DNA of 64,000 nucleotides, from the NCBI GenBank assembly GCA_030028905.1, contig JALDYZ010000013.1, positions 62,001 to 126,000 of the forward strand, read 5' to 3'. Numbering within the stretch: the first letter of the stretch is position 1; every line of letters starts with the position of its first letter. Position numbers and translations under genes: made by a program. Positions 47,974 to 59,887 of this stretch are shown one piece after another. Origin of the DNA: Ferirhizobium litorale. Its GTDB lineage: Bacteria; Pseudomonadota; Alphaproteobacteria; Rhizobiales; Rhizobiaceae. Under the pieces are notes generated by a model, which was not told the origin of the DNA, did no database searches, and worked only from the letters and a program-made list of their open reading frames with translations.

Positions 47974-48547
47974 CGAATGGTCCGCGCTGCACAAGCCGTT
48001 CTCGCGGATCGAAATCCTCAAATCCGGGAGACTTGCGGAGGAGTTCGTTGCGGATATCCTTCTCCAGCGCGAACGGCCCGGTTCCTTCGGTAAAGATATC
48101 AGCCAAGGTCGGCCAGCCTTCTTCGCCGAGCGCCAGCGTGGTGAACCGGCCTGGCGGCAGCCTGGGAAAAGCCGGGCCGATGCGTTCCAGGAAATCGGGC
48201 AAAGTCGTGTTGAGCGACACTTGGCCGGCTTCCACGTTGAGAAGCGCCGTGCGGCTGTTGGTCCGCGCATGCACGATGACCCCGGCAATCTTGTCGACAT
48301 TCTCAGCAATGACAAGGTTTGCATGCACCGGGACAACGACCTGCGGCACGATGCCCTCCGGTGGATCGCCCACCAGCTCGAGATCGAAGATGCGATCCGG
48401 AGAGAGGTCGCCTTCCAGAATATTCAGCGCAACGTTGGTGTAGCCGGGTGTCGCGGCCCGGCCGCTCACCATTACAAGGAGCGTCGGCGGATCGCTCTTG
48501 TTGAGGGTGACCTGGACATCGTCGACGGAAAGCAGGCGGACTGACAT
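47963..48547 (-). CDS. Uncharacterised 194-residue partner of the ATP-grasp ligase, with TTxxxxEE motif
   Basis: The ATG at 48547 follows AAGGAGAGGA. I recognise no family. The N-terminal 110 residues alternate hydrophobic and polar (TLLVMVSGR, VVVPVHANLVI, AGVIVHART), suggesting a beta-sandwich. The C-terminal part holds TTLALGEEG (136-144), which fits the TTxxxxEE core of plesiocin-type graspetide precursors, followed by TEGTGPFALEKDIRNE (153-168). The gene is translationally coupled to the ATP-grasp gene. It may be a substrate, a carrier with a modified tail, or simply an accessory protein. It is larger than known graspetide precursors and has one motif, not several. Confidence 0.62.
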   Translation of the reverse strand: MSVRLLSVDDVQVTLNKSDPPTLLVMVSGRAATPGYTNVALNILEGDLSPDRIFDLELVGDPPEGIVPQVVVPVHANLVIAENVDKIAGVIVHARTNSRTALLNVEAGQVSLNTTLPDFLERIGPAFPRLPPGRFTTLALGEEGWPTLADIFTEGTGPFALEKDIRNELLRKSPGFEDFDPRERLVQRGPFGER

Positions 48548-48670
48548 GAAGCGATCCTCTCCTTGGTGCAATTTTGGAGAAACGTAGCACGGCAATCCAT
48601 CATTCGCAACCATGGATTACTTTTTCAACATTGTACTATTTATAATTGCATTGAGTTGAGGACACGGAAA

Positions 48671-48697
48671 TGCCGGGTCGATGGAACCGACCCGGCA
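48671..48697 (-). terminator. Terminator hairpin downstream of gor
   Basis: TGCCGGGTCG (48671-48680) and CGACCCGGCA (48688-48697) form a 10-base stem just after gor, followed on the minus strand by TTTCCGTGT. Confidence 0.65.
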
Positions 48698-48731
48698 CTG
48701 TTCGATACATCGGTTGCAAGGGTGTTGCGCC

Positions 48732-50120
<1,389 letters not shown>

Positions 50121-50179
50121 GGAAGGCTCCTTGATTATATGCGCGGCGCAACGCCGCTCCTGATATAGATGCGCGCAGC

Positions 50180-50209
50180 AAAAATAAAAGCCCGGTCGAA
50201 CCGGGCTTT
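50180..50209 (-). terminator. Rho-independent terminator of rpiA-DUF2059
   Basis: AAAGCCCGG (50187-50195) and CCGGGCTTT (50201-50209) form a 9-base stem. On the minus strand it is followed by TATTTTTG. Confidence 0.88.
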
Positions 50210-50234
50210 CGTTGGCCTTGACGCGTGTTCGCGG

Positions 50235-50786
50235 TTACTGTGCTTCTGGTGCCGCCGGCTGCGCACCCTCGGCCTCGATCTTCGCGCCGATCTGCTTTTC
50301 GAGCGCGGCATCGCTTTCCCGAGCGAGATCGCGCGACATGCCGGCCGCCCAGATATCGGCTGCGCGCAAAAGCTCGCGCGTGGCGATCGGGCCGTCCTTG
50401 AGAAGCTTCTTGCCCGGTTCGGAACCGTAGAAAGCGGCAATGGCCTTCAGTTCCTCGAGGCTGAAGGCCCTGGCGTAGATGGTCGCTGCCTCCTTCTCCA
50501 GGTCGCCGCGGCGTGTGGCAAGCTCCAGCGCCTTTTCGTCCACGGTCGCGGAGATCAGGTCCTGGAAGTTCGGCGAAGCCTGGATCAGCTGCGACTTCAG
50601 CTGCTCCGCAAGGTTCGGAAGGATGCTGTCGAACTGGTTGGTGACGCCGAGGGCAGTGATGGTGGCACGCGCCGCCTGCATCTGCTCCTCGCTGACCTCG
50701 TCGGCCTTCGCCAACGTACCGAAAGCAATGCCCGAAATGAAAATGGCAGCAGCGGCAACACGGCCGACACCCGCGAGTTTGGTCAT
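50235..50786 (-). CDS. DUF2059 periplasmic protein
   Basis: The ATG at 50786, ten bases after AGGAG, gives 183 residues; the ATG at 50795 is too close to that site. A signal peptide (hydrophobic 9-24, cleavage near AKA-DE) precedes a helical DUF2059 domain: FDSILPNLAEQLKSQLIQ, YARAFSLEELKAIAAFYGSE, PGKKLL. The function is unknown. It lies 18 bases after rpiA and is probably co-transcribed with it. Confidence 0.85.
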   Translation of the reverse strand: MTKLAGVGRVAAAAIFISGIAFGTLAKADEVSEEQMQAARATITALGVTNQFDSILPNLAEQLKSQLIQASPNFQDLISATVDEKALELATRRGDLEKEAATIYARAFSLEELKAIAAFYGSEPGKKLLKDGPIATRELLRAADIWAAGMSRDLARESDAALEKQIGAKIEAEGAQPAAPEAQ

Positions 50787-50804
50787 GAGAATCATTGCTC
50801 CTGT

Positions 50805-51503
50805 CTACTTTTTAGCCTGCAGCGTACGCGCACCGGCCGGACCGGCGATGATGGCAAGCGCCGCCATGTTTATGAAAAGCCCGTGTTCGACGACACCGGG
50901 AATCGCGTTCAGCTCGCGCGAAAGCGCTTCTGCGTCCGGAATGCGGCCAAATGATGCGTCGAAGATGTAGTGACCGCCGTCGGTCGTGAATATCCCGTCA
51001 CCCGACTGGCGCAGCTTGAGCTCGCCCGTCAGCCCGAGCCTGGAGGCGGTCTTCTCGATCGCGATCCGGGTCGACGCCTGGCCGAACGGATTGACCTCGA
51101 TCGGCAAGGCGAACGCGCCCAGCGTCTCGACGAGTTTGCTCTCGTCGGCGATCACCAGCATGCGCGCCGATGCGGAAGCGACGATCTTCTCGCGCAGCAG
51201 CGCACCGCCGCCGCCCTTGATGAGGCAGAGTTGCCCATCGACCTCATCGGCTCCGTCGATGGTCAGATCCAGTTCGGGAAGCTCGTCGAGCGACTTCAGC
51301 GGCACACCGAGTTCAACGCACAGCCGCGCAGTCCGCTCCGAAGTCGGCACACCCTCGACGCGCAAACCGCCAGCCACTTTTTCGGCCAGCAGGCGGACAA
51401 ATTCCTCCGCTGTGGAACCTGTTCCGATGCCGAGGCGCATGCCGTCCTCGACGTGTCCGAGCGCTGCCTGGGCGGCATTGATCTTCATCTGGCGGGCGTC
51501 CAT
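50805..51503 (-). CDS. rpiA: Ribose-5-phosphate isomerase A
   Basis: RpiA interconverts ribose 5-phosphate and ribulose 5-phosphate in the pentose phosphate pathway. The 232-residue product has all family motifs: [48 protein letters not shown] and VEVNPFG-like [12 protein letters not shown] at 51503 follows GGGAGC. It is the first gene of an rpiA-DUF2059 unit and divergent from gph. Confidence 0.95.
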   Translation of the reverse strand: MDARQMKINAAQAALGHVEDGMRLGIGTGSTAEEFVRLLAEKVAGGLRVEGVPTSERTARLCVELGVPLKSLDELPELDLTIDGADEVDGQLCLIKGGGGALLREKIVASASARMLVIADESKLVETLGAFALPIEVNPFGQASTRIAIEKTASRLGLTGELKLRQSGDGIFTTDGGHYIFDASFGRIPDAEALSRELNAIPGVVEHGLFINMAALAIIAGPAGARTLQAKK

Positions 51504-51697
51504 ACGCCAATAGCTCCCGTCTATTTCGTTGAGTGCTGTTTACACGTCTCGTCGCGCAAACGAAAGTCATATTAAAACGCTACACGGAATTTCGAAGACA
51601 CGGGCGAAAGGTTCCATGCCCTCCCGGGACCGCCCTTTGGCTTGCAATTTCCGGTTAGTTCTCATAACCCAGCGACAGTTGGATATTCACCGAGGCT

Positions 51698-52387
51698 ATG
51701 AACGTGACGTCACCGCTTGTCGTATTCGATCTCGATGGCACGCTGATCGACACCGCCCCCGATCTCGTCGCCAGCCTGAACCACACTATTGCCGCGGCGG
51801 GCCTTGCCCCGGTCGGCTACGAGGACCTCACCTTCCTGGTCGGCAACGGTGCCAAGATGATGATCGAAAAAGCGTTCGTTCTGCGCGAGAAGCCGCTGAA
51901 CGCCGAAGACCTTCCGCACCTGCTCGAACGGTTCATCACCCACTATTCCGCCTCCATGCCGGGCGAAAGCCGCCCCTATCCGGGCCTCGTCGATGCGCTG
52001 GAGCGCCTCAAGACCAGCGGCTTCCGCCTGGCGGTCTGCACCAACAAGATCGAATCGCTTGCCGTCACGCTGATCGAGCGGCTGCAACTGACCCACCATT
52101 TCGCGACGATTACCGGCGGCGACACCTTTCCGGTGCGCAAGCCCGACGCCCGCCACCTTCTCGGCACCGTCGAGCGCGCCGGCGCCGATCCGCGTCGTAC
52201 TGTCATGATCGGCGACAGCATCAACGACATCATGGTCGCGCGCAATGCCGGCGTCCCGTCGATTGCCGTCCCCTTCGGCTATTCCGACGTCGCGGTGGAC
52301 AGCCTCGGCCCGAACCACGTCATCGGGCATTTCGACGAACTCACCCCGGCGCTGGTCGAGGGCCTGCTGCAACGCCAGGCGGCGTAG
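51698..52387 (+). CDS. gph: Phosphoglycolate phosphatase (HAD superfamily)
   Basis: Gph removes phosphate from 2-phosphoglycolate made during DNA repair or photorespiration. The 229-residue HAD hydrolase has VFDLDGTLIDT (nucleophile D11, D13), LAVCTNKIES, the Lys in VRKPDARHLL and GDSINDIMVARNAG. Cap and length fit Gph/CbbZ; other phosphate esters are possible. It is divergent from rpiA with a 194-base shared promoter region. Confidence 0.88.
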   Translation: MNVTSPLVVFDLDGTLIDTAPDLVASLNHTIAAAGLAPVGYEDLTFLVGNGAKMMIEKAFVLREKPLNAEDLPHLLERFITHYSASMPGESRPYPGLVDALERLKTSGFRLAVCTNKIESLAVTLIERLQLTHHFATITGGDTFPVRKPDARHLLGTVERAGADPRRTVMIGDSINDIMVARNAGVPSIAVPFGYSDVAVDSLGPNHVIGHFDELTPALVEGLLQRQAA

Positions 52388-52440
52388 CATCGTCCCCAAA
52401 GGCAACGAGCACTCTTGCGAGAGATCCCGTCGGCGTAGGC

Positions 52441-53034
52441 CTATGGTGTACGGAGCATCAGGCCCGATGCCAGAAACCGGAACGCCTTCACCGCCTTTGG
52501 CAATACGGCCTTAGGGTTTTCGCTAGCCGCGATCCAGAGAGCGGCATTGAGTGCTGCGCCGTTGAGGAGCCTCGCCGCGGCCTCCGGGTCGACCGGCTGC
52601 ACCATCCCTAGCGCGGCCAATCGTTCGACCGCCTCTTTTGTTGCTTGCAGGCAGTTGTTCTGGCTCGGCCAATTCGAGGGATCGCCGAGCACGGCAGGGC
52701 CATCGAGCAGGACAATGCGCTGCACTTCGGGATTGAGTGCCATCTCGATATAGGCCGTCCCCTCGGCCAGCAACGCCTCCCAACCGTCCCCGGCCCTGTC
52801 ACCGATCCCTTTAGCGCGCGATGCCATTTCGGCATCGATCTGGTTGACGACTGCGGCCAGCAAGCCGCGCTTGTCGCCAAAATTGTGGTAAAGCGCCCCT
52901 CTCGTCAGTCCTACTTCGGCAGTCAGATCGTCCATCGAGGCGGCGGCATAGCCCTTTTCTGCAAACGCCTTGCGCGCCGCTGAGATCAGCCTCGCCCGGT
53001 TTTGCTCCATCACCTCGGCACGTTTGCCCGCCAT
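52441..53034 (-). CDS. TetR-family transcriptional repressor
   Basis: The 197-residue product has a TetR helix-turn-helix (about 15-60; LISAARKAFAEKGYAAASMD, then GLTRGALYHNFGDKRGLL) and a helical ligand-binding domain. It is divergent from a Rid-family gene. Three near-identical palindromes lie in the 166-base gap, so it probably represses itself and that gene. The ligand is unknown. Confidence 0.9.
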   Translation of the reverse strand: MAGKRAEVMEQNRARLISAARKAFAEKGYAAASMDDLTAEVGLTRGALYHNFGDKRGLLAAVVNQIDAEMASRAKGIGDRAGDGWEALLAEGTAYIEMALNPEVQRIVLLDGPAVLGDPSNWPSQNNCLQATKEAVERLAALGMVQPVDPEAAARLLNGAALNAALWIAASENPKAVLPKAVKAFRFLASGLMLRTP

Positions 53035-53054
53035 CGGTCACCCCCCAATTTAAC

Positions 53055-53117
53055 ATACGCCACGTATATGAACTTGACATACGACGCGTATTCGAACATT
53101 TTACATACGCGCCGTAT
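53055..53117. promoter_or_regulatory. Three tandem operator palindromes for the TetR repressor
   Basis: ATACG-N3-CGTAT occurs three times: 53055-53067, 53079-53091 and 53105-53117, spaced 24 and 26 bases start to start, each preceded by AC. They fill the region between the divergent tetR and Rid genes, nearer to tetR. Roughly helical-turn spacing suggests cooperative binding. Confidence 0.85.
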
Positions 53118-53200
53118 ATCAACGAAGCGATCGGGCGGGAAGCCCTCCCGGGGCAAATATGCCTAGCGGGGGCACGTAACCACAATTCACAGGAGCCACA

Positions 53201-53599
53201 ATGACCAAAAGAACCCCAATCTTTCCTGCGGAAAGGCATGCCCTTTACGAAGAACACGGCTACTCGGCGGCGATCCGCTCGGGCGACCTGCTGTTCGTGT
53301 CGGGCCAGGTGGGCAGCCGCCCGGACGGCAGTCCGGAACCGGATTTCGAACGCCAGGTTCAACTTGCCTTCGACAACCTCGAGGCAACGCTTCGAGCCGG
53401 AGGCTGCACGTTTGACGACCTCATCGACGTGACCACGTTCCACACCGATCCCGAAAATCAGTTCGGGATGATAATGGCGATCAAGCAGAAGATTTTCCCC
53501 AAGCCGCCCTATCCGAATTGGACCGCGATCGGGGTCAACTGGCTTGCCGGCTTCGATTTCGAGATCAAGGTGATCGCCCGAATTCCGGCGATCGGTTAA
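53201..53599 (+). CDS. Rid-family (YjgF/UK114-like) protein
   Basis: The 132-residue product has the chorismate-mutase-like Rid fold with GDLLFVSGQVGSRPDG, FDNLEATLRAGGCTFDDLID and YPNWTAIGVNWLAGFDFEIK. Archetypal RidA deaminates 2-aminoacrylate using an arginine near GARVEV. At that position this protein reads GVNWLAG, so deaminase activity is doubtful. The ATG follows CAGGAG. It is probably controlled by the divergent TetR regulator. Confidence 0.87.
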   Translation: MTKRTPIFPAERHALYEEHGYSAAIRSGDLLFVSGQVGSRPDGSPEPDFERQVQLAFDNLEATLRAGGCTFDDLIDVTTFHTDPENQFGMIMAIKQKIFPKPPYPNWTAIGVNWLAGFDFEIKVIARIPAIG

Positions 53600-53613
53600 G
53601 CGCACGGCGCGAA

Positions 53614-53642
53614 GATGTCCGCCACTCGTCGCGGCGGACATC
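53614..53642. terminator. Hairpin between convergent genes
   Basis: GATGTCCGCC (53614-53623) and GGCGGACATC (53633-53642) form a perfect 10-base stem between the Rid gene and the convergent L,D-transpeptidase gene. There is no T-tract on either side. Confidence 0.45.
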
Positions 53643-53653
53643 CGTAAGTCTTG

Positions 53654-55543
53654 TCAGATCGGTGTGTTGCGGCTCTCGCTGGTCGCGGCAAACGCCTTTT
53701 CCACATAGGCGTCGCGTCCATAGACGTCGCCGAAATACTCGACCACGCCGTCCTTGTTCGGCCAGGCGGTAAAGTAGGACACGTAGACCGGGATCTTGCG
53801 CGACAACTGGACCGCCCGGTTGCCACCCGCGGCGATCTCCCGCGCTACCTCATCCGTGCTGGTGCCGAGCACCGCCGCCGCCATCCGGCGCGGATCGGCG
53901 AGGCGGACGCAGCCATGGCTGAGCGCCCGCATGTCCTTGTTGAAGAAGCTCTTCGAGGGCGTGTCATGCATGTAGATCGCATGGCTGTTCGGGAACAGGA
54001 TCTTCAACTCGCCAAGCGCGTTGTCGCTGCTCGGCGGTTGGCGAACCGAAACGGACTTGGTCGAGCCATACCAGTTGACGCTGGACGACGATACCTGGCG
54101 CCCGCCGACGACCACCTCGTAGCCCATCTGGTCGAGATAGCCCGGATCGGCCCTCAACTTCGGCAGCATCTCGTTGATGATGATCGACTGCGGCACGCCC
54201 CAGAACGGGTTGAATTCGACCGTCTCGATCTCATCCTGGAAAAAATAGGTCTGGTTGGCGCGCGTTCCGACCACCACCCGCATCGAGAACTGCTCGCCGT
54301 TGTCGTCGTGATAGTAGACCTGGAATGCCGGCTGGTTGATGAAGACGTATCGCGAGCCGAGGTCGGCCGGCAGCCAGCGGGCCTGCTCGAGCGCCACCAC
54401 CAGTTTCTCGATCTTGGCGGCGTTGCTGTCGCCGACCAGGGCACGCACGGTCGCCTGGCCGATGACGCCGTCCGGCTTCAGCCTGTTCTCCGTCTGGAAG
54501 TCCTTCACCAGATCGACCAGTTCCGGCGTGTATTCCGGGGTTTGCTGGTAGGAGGCGAGCACGACCGCGTGCTTGACCTTCAAATCGTCGGATCCGCGCT
54601 TTTCGATCGCCTTGACGACGTTCGCCATCTCCGGGTCGCTTGCCCCCGGCTTCAGCAGGCCGGTGAGCGTCACCTTCACATGATCGTCAGCACCATCCAT
54701 GGCCCGCAGTCTGGCAAGCTCCGCCGTCAGCGCCCGGAACTGCTCGCCGGACGGGCTGCGGCTCTTCAGATAGGCTTCTACATTCGGGCTAAGCCGGACC
54801 ATCTTGAGGACCGGCGCCAGGTTGACGGTCTTGCGCTTGAAATCGTGATAGCCGGAAATCTTGTTCGGATCGATGCGACCGCGATTGGTATCCTGGACGT
54901 AGGCGAGCACCTTGGCGGACAGAGCGAGTTCGAACTGCATCAGCGAGCGGTCGCGCGTGGCCTGATCGCCCTCGACGGGAAGGCTGACGGCATAGTCGCG
55001 AGGATCGAGGCCGACCGCATCCGTTTCCGAAAGCGCCTTCATGGCGGCCCTCGCCCGCTCGTTGACCTCGCTGCCCGTCACCCAGACGAGCGGCTGGCCC
55101 TCGCCGTAATAGGTTTCGAGCACCTTGGCGATCTCGCTCGACGTGCGAACCTTGGCCTCGCTCATTAAATGGCGCTGCTCGGCAAGCGGATCGACTGCGA
55201 CAGGTACCGAACCGGAATCCGCGACGGCACCGGTCACCACCGGGTCGGCGAACTTCGCCGCCGCGACGAGCCGCATCGAATCGGGCTTGTAGGTGTAGTA
55301 GCGCGGGCCGGAAACCTTTGGCAGCGGCTCGGGATCGACGTTCGCCATCGATCCACCCGCCATCGGCGCAGGTGCGCGCGGATAGGCGCGCGGCGATGTC
55401 GCATAGGGTTCATAGACGCGCTGCCCTGCCCGGTTGCCGCGCAGGAAGTCGAGGAATCCCGCTTCGGCGCGCTCCGTTTGGAACATCACCGCAGAAGAGG
55501 TCAGCGCGAGGGTCAGCGCAGCAGCTTTCGTCAAATATTTCAT
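53654..55543 (-). CDS. L,D-transpeptidase, YcbB/LdtD-like, with peptidoglycan-binding domain
   Basis: L,D-transpeptidases make 3-3 cross-links in murein, which dominate in polarly growing Rhizobiales. The ATG at 55543 gives 629 residues with a signal peptide (MKYLTKAAALTLAL to about residue 28). A scaffold domain (about 100-330), a peptidoglycan-binding_1 motif (KDFQTENRLKPDGVIGQATV) and the YkuD catalytic domain follow. The YkuD domain has MHDTPSKSFFN and SHGCVRLADP (catalytic C545). It is divergent from fumC across 408 bases. Confidence 0.92.
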   Translation of the reverse strand: MKYLTKAAALTLALTSSAVMFQTERAEAGFLDFLRGNRAGQRVYEPYATSPRAYPRAPAPMAGGSMANVDPEPLPKVSGPRYYTYKPDSMRLVAAAKFADPVVTGAVADSGSVPVAVDPLAEQRHLMSEAKVRTSSEIAKVLETYYGEGQPLVWVTGSEVNERARAAMKALSETDAVGLDPRDYAVSLPVEGDQATRDRSLMQFELALSAKVLAYVQDTNRGRIDPNKISGYHDFKRKTVNLAPVLKMVRLSPNVEAYLKSRSPSGEQFRALTAELARLRAMDGADDHVKVTLTGLLKPGASDPEMANVVKAIEKRGSDDLKVKHAVVLASYQQTPEYTPELVDLVKDFQTENRLKPDGVIGQATVRALVGDSNAAKIEKLVVALEQARWLPADLGSRYVFINQPAFQVYYHDDNGEQFSMRVVVGTRANQTYFFQDEIETVEFNPFWGVPQSIIINEMLPKLRADPGYLDQMGYEVVVGGRQVSSSSVNWYGSTKSVSVRQPPSSDNALGELKILFPNSHAIYMHDTPSKSFFNKDMRALSHGCVRLADPRRMAAAVLGTSTDEVAREIAAGGNRAVQLSRKIPVYVSYFTAWPNKDGVVEYFGDVYGRDAYVEKAFAATSESRNTPI

Positions 55544-55951
55544 ATAATAACCAGTTCCCGATGTCTTCCAGTAGCGGTCGTGCGGCCTCGGCACCCTACC
55601 CAATCGCCATGGCATACCGGATCGCCGGGCGAATGAAAAGGAAACGACCCGAGGCCGGGCAGTCACGGCGACCGGATTTTCGCGTCACATCGTCGGTCGC
55701 CTATAATCACAAAAATGCGCCACGAATCTGAAATGATTAGTTAATCTTTTGGAAATTTTATCGCCGTCCGTTCGCAGGGGAAAGATTGCTGACTGCGAAG
55801 CACTGGCATAAATCCGCGCACCGTGTCACAAAAACCACGAAACCGACGGCATCCGGGTCCGCGTCGGAAAGCGCCCCGGATCACCTCGAATCCAATCCCC
55901 ATATCCGGTCGCCGCAGCAGCGACCAATTCACGGCAGGAAAGGCACGAGAC
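55544..55951. other. Divergent intergenic region between L,D-transpeptidase and fumC
   Basis: No gene or structured RNA is seen. TATAAT at 55702-55707 on the plus strand could be a -10 element for fumC, but its -35 is poor and it would leave a leader of about 240 bases. An AT-rich tract at 55725-55765 is another promoter candidate. Confidence 0.35.
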
Positions 55952-57340
55952 ATGACAATGCGCACCGAAACCGACACGTTTGGCCCGATCGAAGTGCCGA
56001 GCGACCGATACTGGGGAGCGCAGGCGCAGCGATCGCTCGGCAATTTCAAGATCGGCTGGGAAAAACAACCGGTCTCGATTGTCCGCGCGCTCGGCATCGT
56101 CAAGCAGGCAGCGGCGAACACCAACATGGAACTCGGCCACCTGGACCCGGTCGTTGGCAAGGCGATCGTCGATGCCTCGCGGGAAGTGATCGACGGCAAG
56201 CTCAACGACCACTTCCCGCTCGTCGTCTGGCAGACAGGTTCCGGCACCCAGTCGAACATGAACGCCAACGAGGTGATCTCCAACCGGGCGATCGAAATGC
56301 TCGGCGGCGTGATGGGTTCGAAGAAGCCGGTGCATCCGAACGATCACGTCAACATGAGCCAGTCCTCGAACGACACCTATCCGACGGCCATGCACGTCGC
56401 CTGCGCCGAGCAGATCGTGCATCACCTGCTCCCCGCCTTGCAGCATCTCTACGAGGCGCTCGACACCAAGGCCCATGCCTTCGCCCACATCATCAAGATC
56501 GGCCGCACCCACACGCAGGACGCCACTCCGCTGACGCTCGGGCAGGAGTTTTCCGGTTATGCGGCGCAGGTCTCTTCGGCGATCAAACGCATCGAGATGA
56601 CGCTACCAGGTCTCTACGAGCTGGCGCAGGGCGGAACCGCCGTCGGCACCGGGCTGAACGCGCCGGTCGGCTTTGCGGAAAAGGTCGCCGAGCACATCGC
56701 GCAGATCACCGGCCTGCCCTTCGTCACCGCGCCGAACAAGTTCGAGGCGCTGGCAGCCCATGACGCCATGGTCTTTTCCCATGGCGCGATCAACGCAGCC
56801 GCCGCCGCCCTGTTCAAGATCGCCAACGACATCCGCCTGCTGGGGTCGGGTCCGCGCTCGGGCCTCGGCGAACTGGCGCTGCCGGAAAACGAGCCCGGCT
56901 CGTCGATCATGCCGGGCAAGGTCAACCCCACCCAGTGCGAGGCACTGACCCAGGTCTGCATCCAGGTTTTCGGCAACAACGCCGCGGTCAGCTTTGCCGG
57001 CAGCCAGGGGCATTTCGAGCTCAACGTCTACAATCCGGTGATGGCCTACAATTTCCTGCAGTCGGTGCAGTTGCTGGGCGATGCCGCCGTCTCGTTCACC
57101 GACAATTGCGTGACCGGCATCGAGGCCCGCGAGGACAATATCCGCGCCGGACTCGAGCGCTCGCTGATGCTGGTGACGGCGCTGGCGCCGACGATCGGCT
57201 ATGACAACGCCGCCAAGATCGCCAAGACGGCGCACAAGAACGGTACGACTCTGCGGGAGGAAGCGCTGGCGAGCGGGCTGGTCACGGCGCAGCAGTATGA
57301 CGCGATCGTCCGCCCCGAGACGATGATCGGACCGAAATGA
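55952..57340 (+). CDS. fumC: Fumarate hydratase class II
   Basis: FumC hydrates fumarate to malate in the TCA cycle without an iron-sulfur cluster. The 462-residue product has the fumarase/aspartase signature [33 protein letters not shown] and [23 protein letters not shown] at 55952 follows GGAAAGG; ATG at 55958 is an alternative, and a longer upstream frame is not supported. A separate class I fumarase gene lies about 750 bases downstream. Confidence 0.95.
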   Translation: MTMRTETDTFGPIEVPSDRYWGAQAQRSLGNFKIGWEKQPVSIVRALGIVKQAAANTNMELGHLDPVVGKAIVDASREVIDGKLNDHFPLVVWQTGSGTQSNMNANEVISNRAIEMLGGVMGSKKPVHPNDHVNMSQSSNDTYPTAMHVACAEQIVHHLLPALQHLYEALDTKAHAFAHIIKIGRTHTQDATPLTLGQEFSGYAAQVSSAIKRIEMTLPGLYELAQGGTAVGTGLNAPVGFAEKVAEHIAQITGLPFVTAPNKFEALAAHDAMVFSHGAINAAAAALFKIANDIRLLGSGPRSGLGELALPENEPGSSIMPGKVNPTQCEALTQVCIQVFGNNAAVSFAGSQGHFELNVYNPVMAYNFLQSVQLLGDAAVSFTDNCVTGIEAREDNIRAGLERSLMLVTALAPTIGYDNAAKIAKTAHKNGTTLREEALASGLVTAQQYDAIVRPETMIGPK

Positions 57341-57421
57341 TCGTCTGATCGACAGGAGAGTACGCCGGAGCCGGAAAAGGGAAGCGCAACCCTTGCCTTT
57401 TCGAGCCCCGGCGCTCAGCCG

Positions 57422-57640
57422 TCAGCGGATTGCAGCAGTCTGGCCGACATCGATACCTCGTATTGCCGTGTCGTTTGCGTCAAGAACCATGTGTTGCCCG
57501 GGCTCGATGCTGAGCAGGATTTCGCGCTGAAACAGGCCATCGAAAAATCCTCCCTGTGCGACCATGAACATCACGCCTCCGATAAGCGCCGAAACCAGCA
57601 GCATCTGGACAGATGCGGTATCGTGTTCCTCACTATCCAT
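57422..57640 (-). CDS. Small membrane protein, 72 residues, unknown
   Basis: ATG at 57640 follows AAGGGG at good spacing. The product has one membrane helix (about residues 11-30: VQMLLVSALIGGVMFMVAQG), an acidic start (MDSEEHD) and a short extracytoplasmic or cytoplasmic tail. No family is recognised. It follows a 47-residue membrane protein gene by 20 bases, so the two are probably co-transcribed, between and opposite to the two fumarase genes. Confidence 0.55.
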   Translation of the reverse strand: MDSEEHDTASVQMLLVSALIGGVMFMVAQGGFFDGLFQREILLSIEPGQHMVLDANDTAIRGIDVGQTAAIR

Positions 57641-57660
57641 TGTCTTCATCCCCTTGTGCC

Positions 57661-57804
57661 CTACCAGCTGCGATGCTGGCTGCGGTGCTGTTGGCTGCCG
57701 GCGCGGCCGGCCTTGATCCTTAAACGTACGGGCGCTGCCGGCACCGCAATCAGAAAGGTTGCGATAATCAAGGCAGCGAATGCGACGGTTGGAAGAAGTG
57801 TCAT
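57661..57804 (-). CDS. Small membrane protein, 47 residues, unknown
   Basis: ATG at 57804 follows a very good AGAGGAG site at seven to eight bases. The product starts MTLLPTVAFAALIIATFLIA, a single membrane helix, and ends in a basic, His/Arg/Gln-rich tail (AGRAGSQQHRSQHRSW). Size and shape recall small regulatory subunits of membrane complexes, but no homologue is recognised. Confidence 0.5.
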   Translation of the reverse strand: MTLLPTVAFAALIIATFLIAVPAAPVRLRIKAGRAGSQQHRSQHRSW

Positions 57805-58088
57805 CTGCTTGCTCCTCTTGCCTGTGGGAACCTTGAAGTTCCTGAGGAGGAATATGCGCTTGCGTACGGCTGTCCAGAAGGCCACAAAAGCGCGACCCAT
57901 CGTTTACATTTTTCGAACGACAAGGCGGGACTGAGGATGCACAGCGACCGATGCGCCTTCGCAGCAGGAAAACGGCGCCCGTATTTTTTTCAACCGTTTT
58001 AGCGACCAAGGCAGCAATTGCATTTGCCGGGCGCGGGCACTAGAGGACTTGGCGAACGCATCCAGTCCCCGGCATGAAAGGTCCCCTG

Positions 58089-59696
<1,608 letters not shown>

Positions 59697-59722
59697 TCTT
59701 GCCGAAAGGCTGGACAAAAAGG

Positions 59723-59755
59723 GCAAAGGGCGTCGAAAGGCGCCTTTTGCTTTTC
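59723..59755 (+). terminator. Rho-independent terminator of the class I fumarase gene
   Basis: GCAAAGGGCG (59723-59732) pairs with CGCCTTTTGC (59741-59750), with one G-T pair, followed by TTTTC. Confidence 0.8.
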
Positions 59756-59887
59756 GCAAGTAAAAAACGGAAGTCAAACCCAAACAATTATGTCTAGGTT
59801 AAAATTCGCAGTCGATATTTTAATAAAAAACCAAGGTTTTCCGGTTAACAAAAAAAGATGAAAAGCATCGGGGCCGGGAGTGGGCTG

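Noticed and set aside
47963..48336. Frameshifted single gene covering the ATP-grasp gene and its partner
   Set aside because: The N-terminal 120 residues of the long minus-strand frame are the partner gene read out of phase; each gene has its own start and they overlap by 11 bases, so no frameshift is needed.
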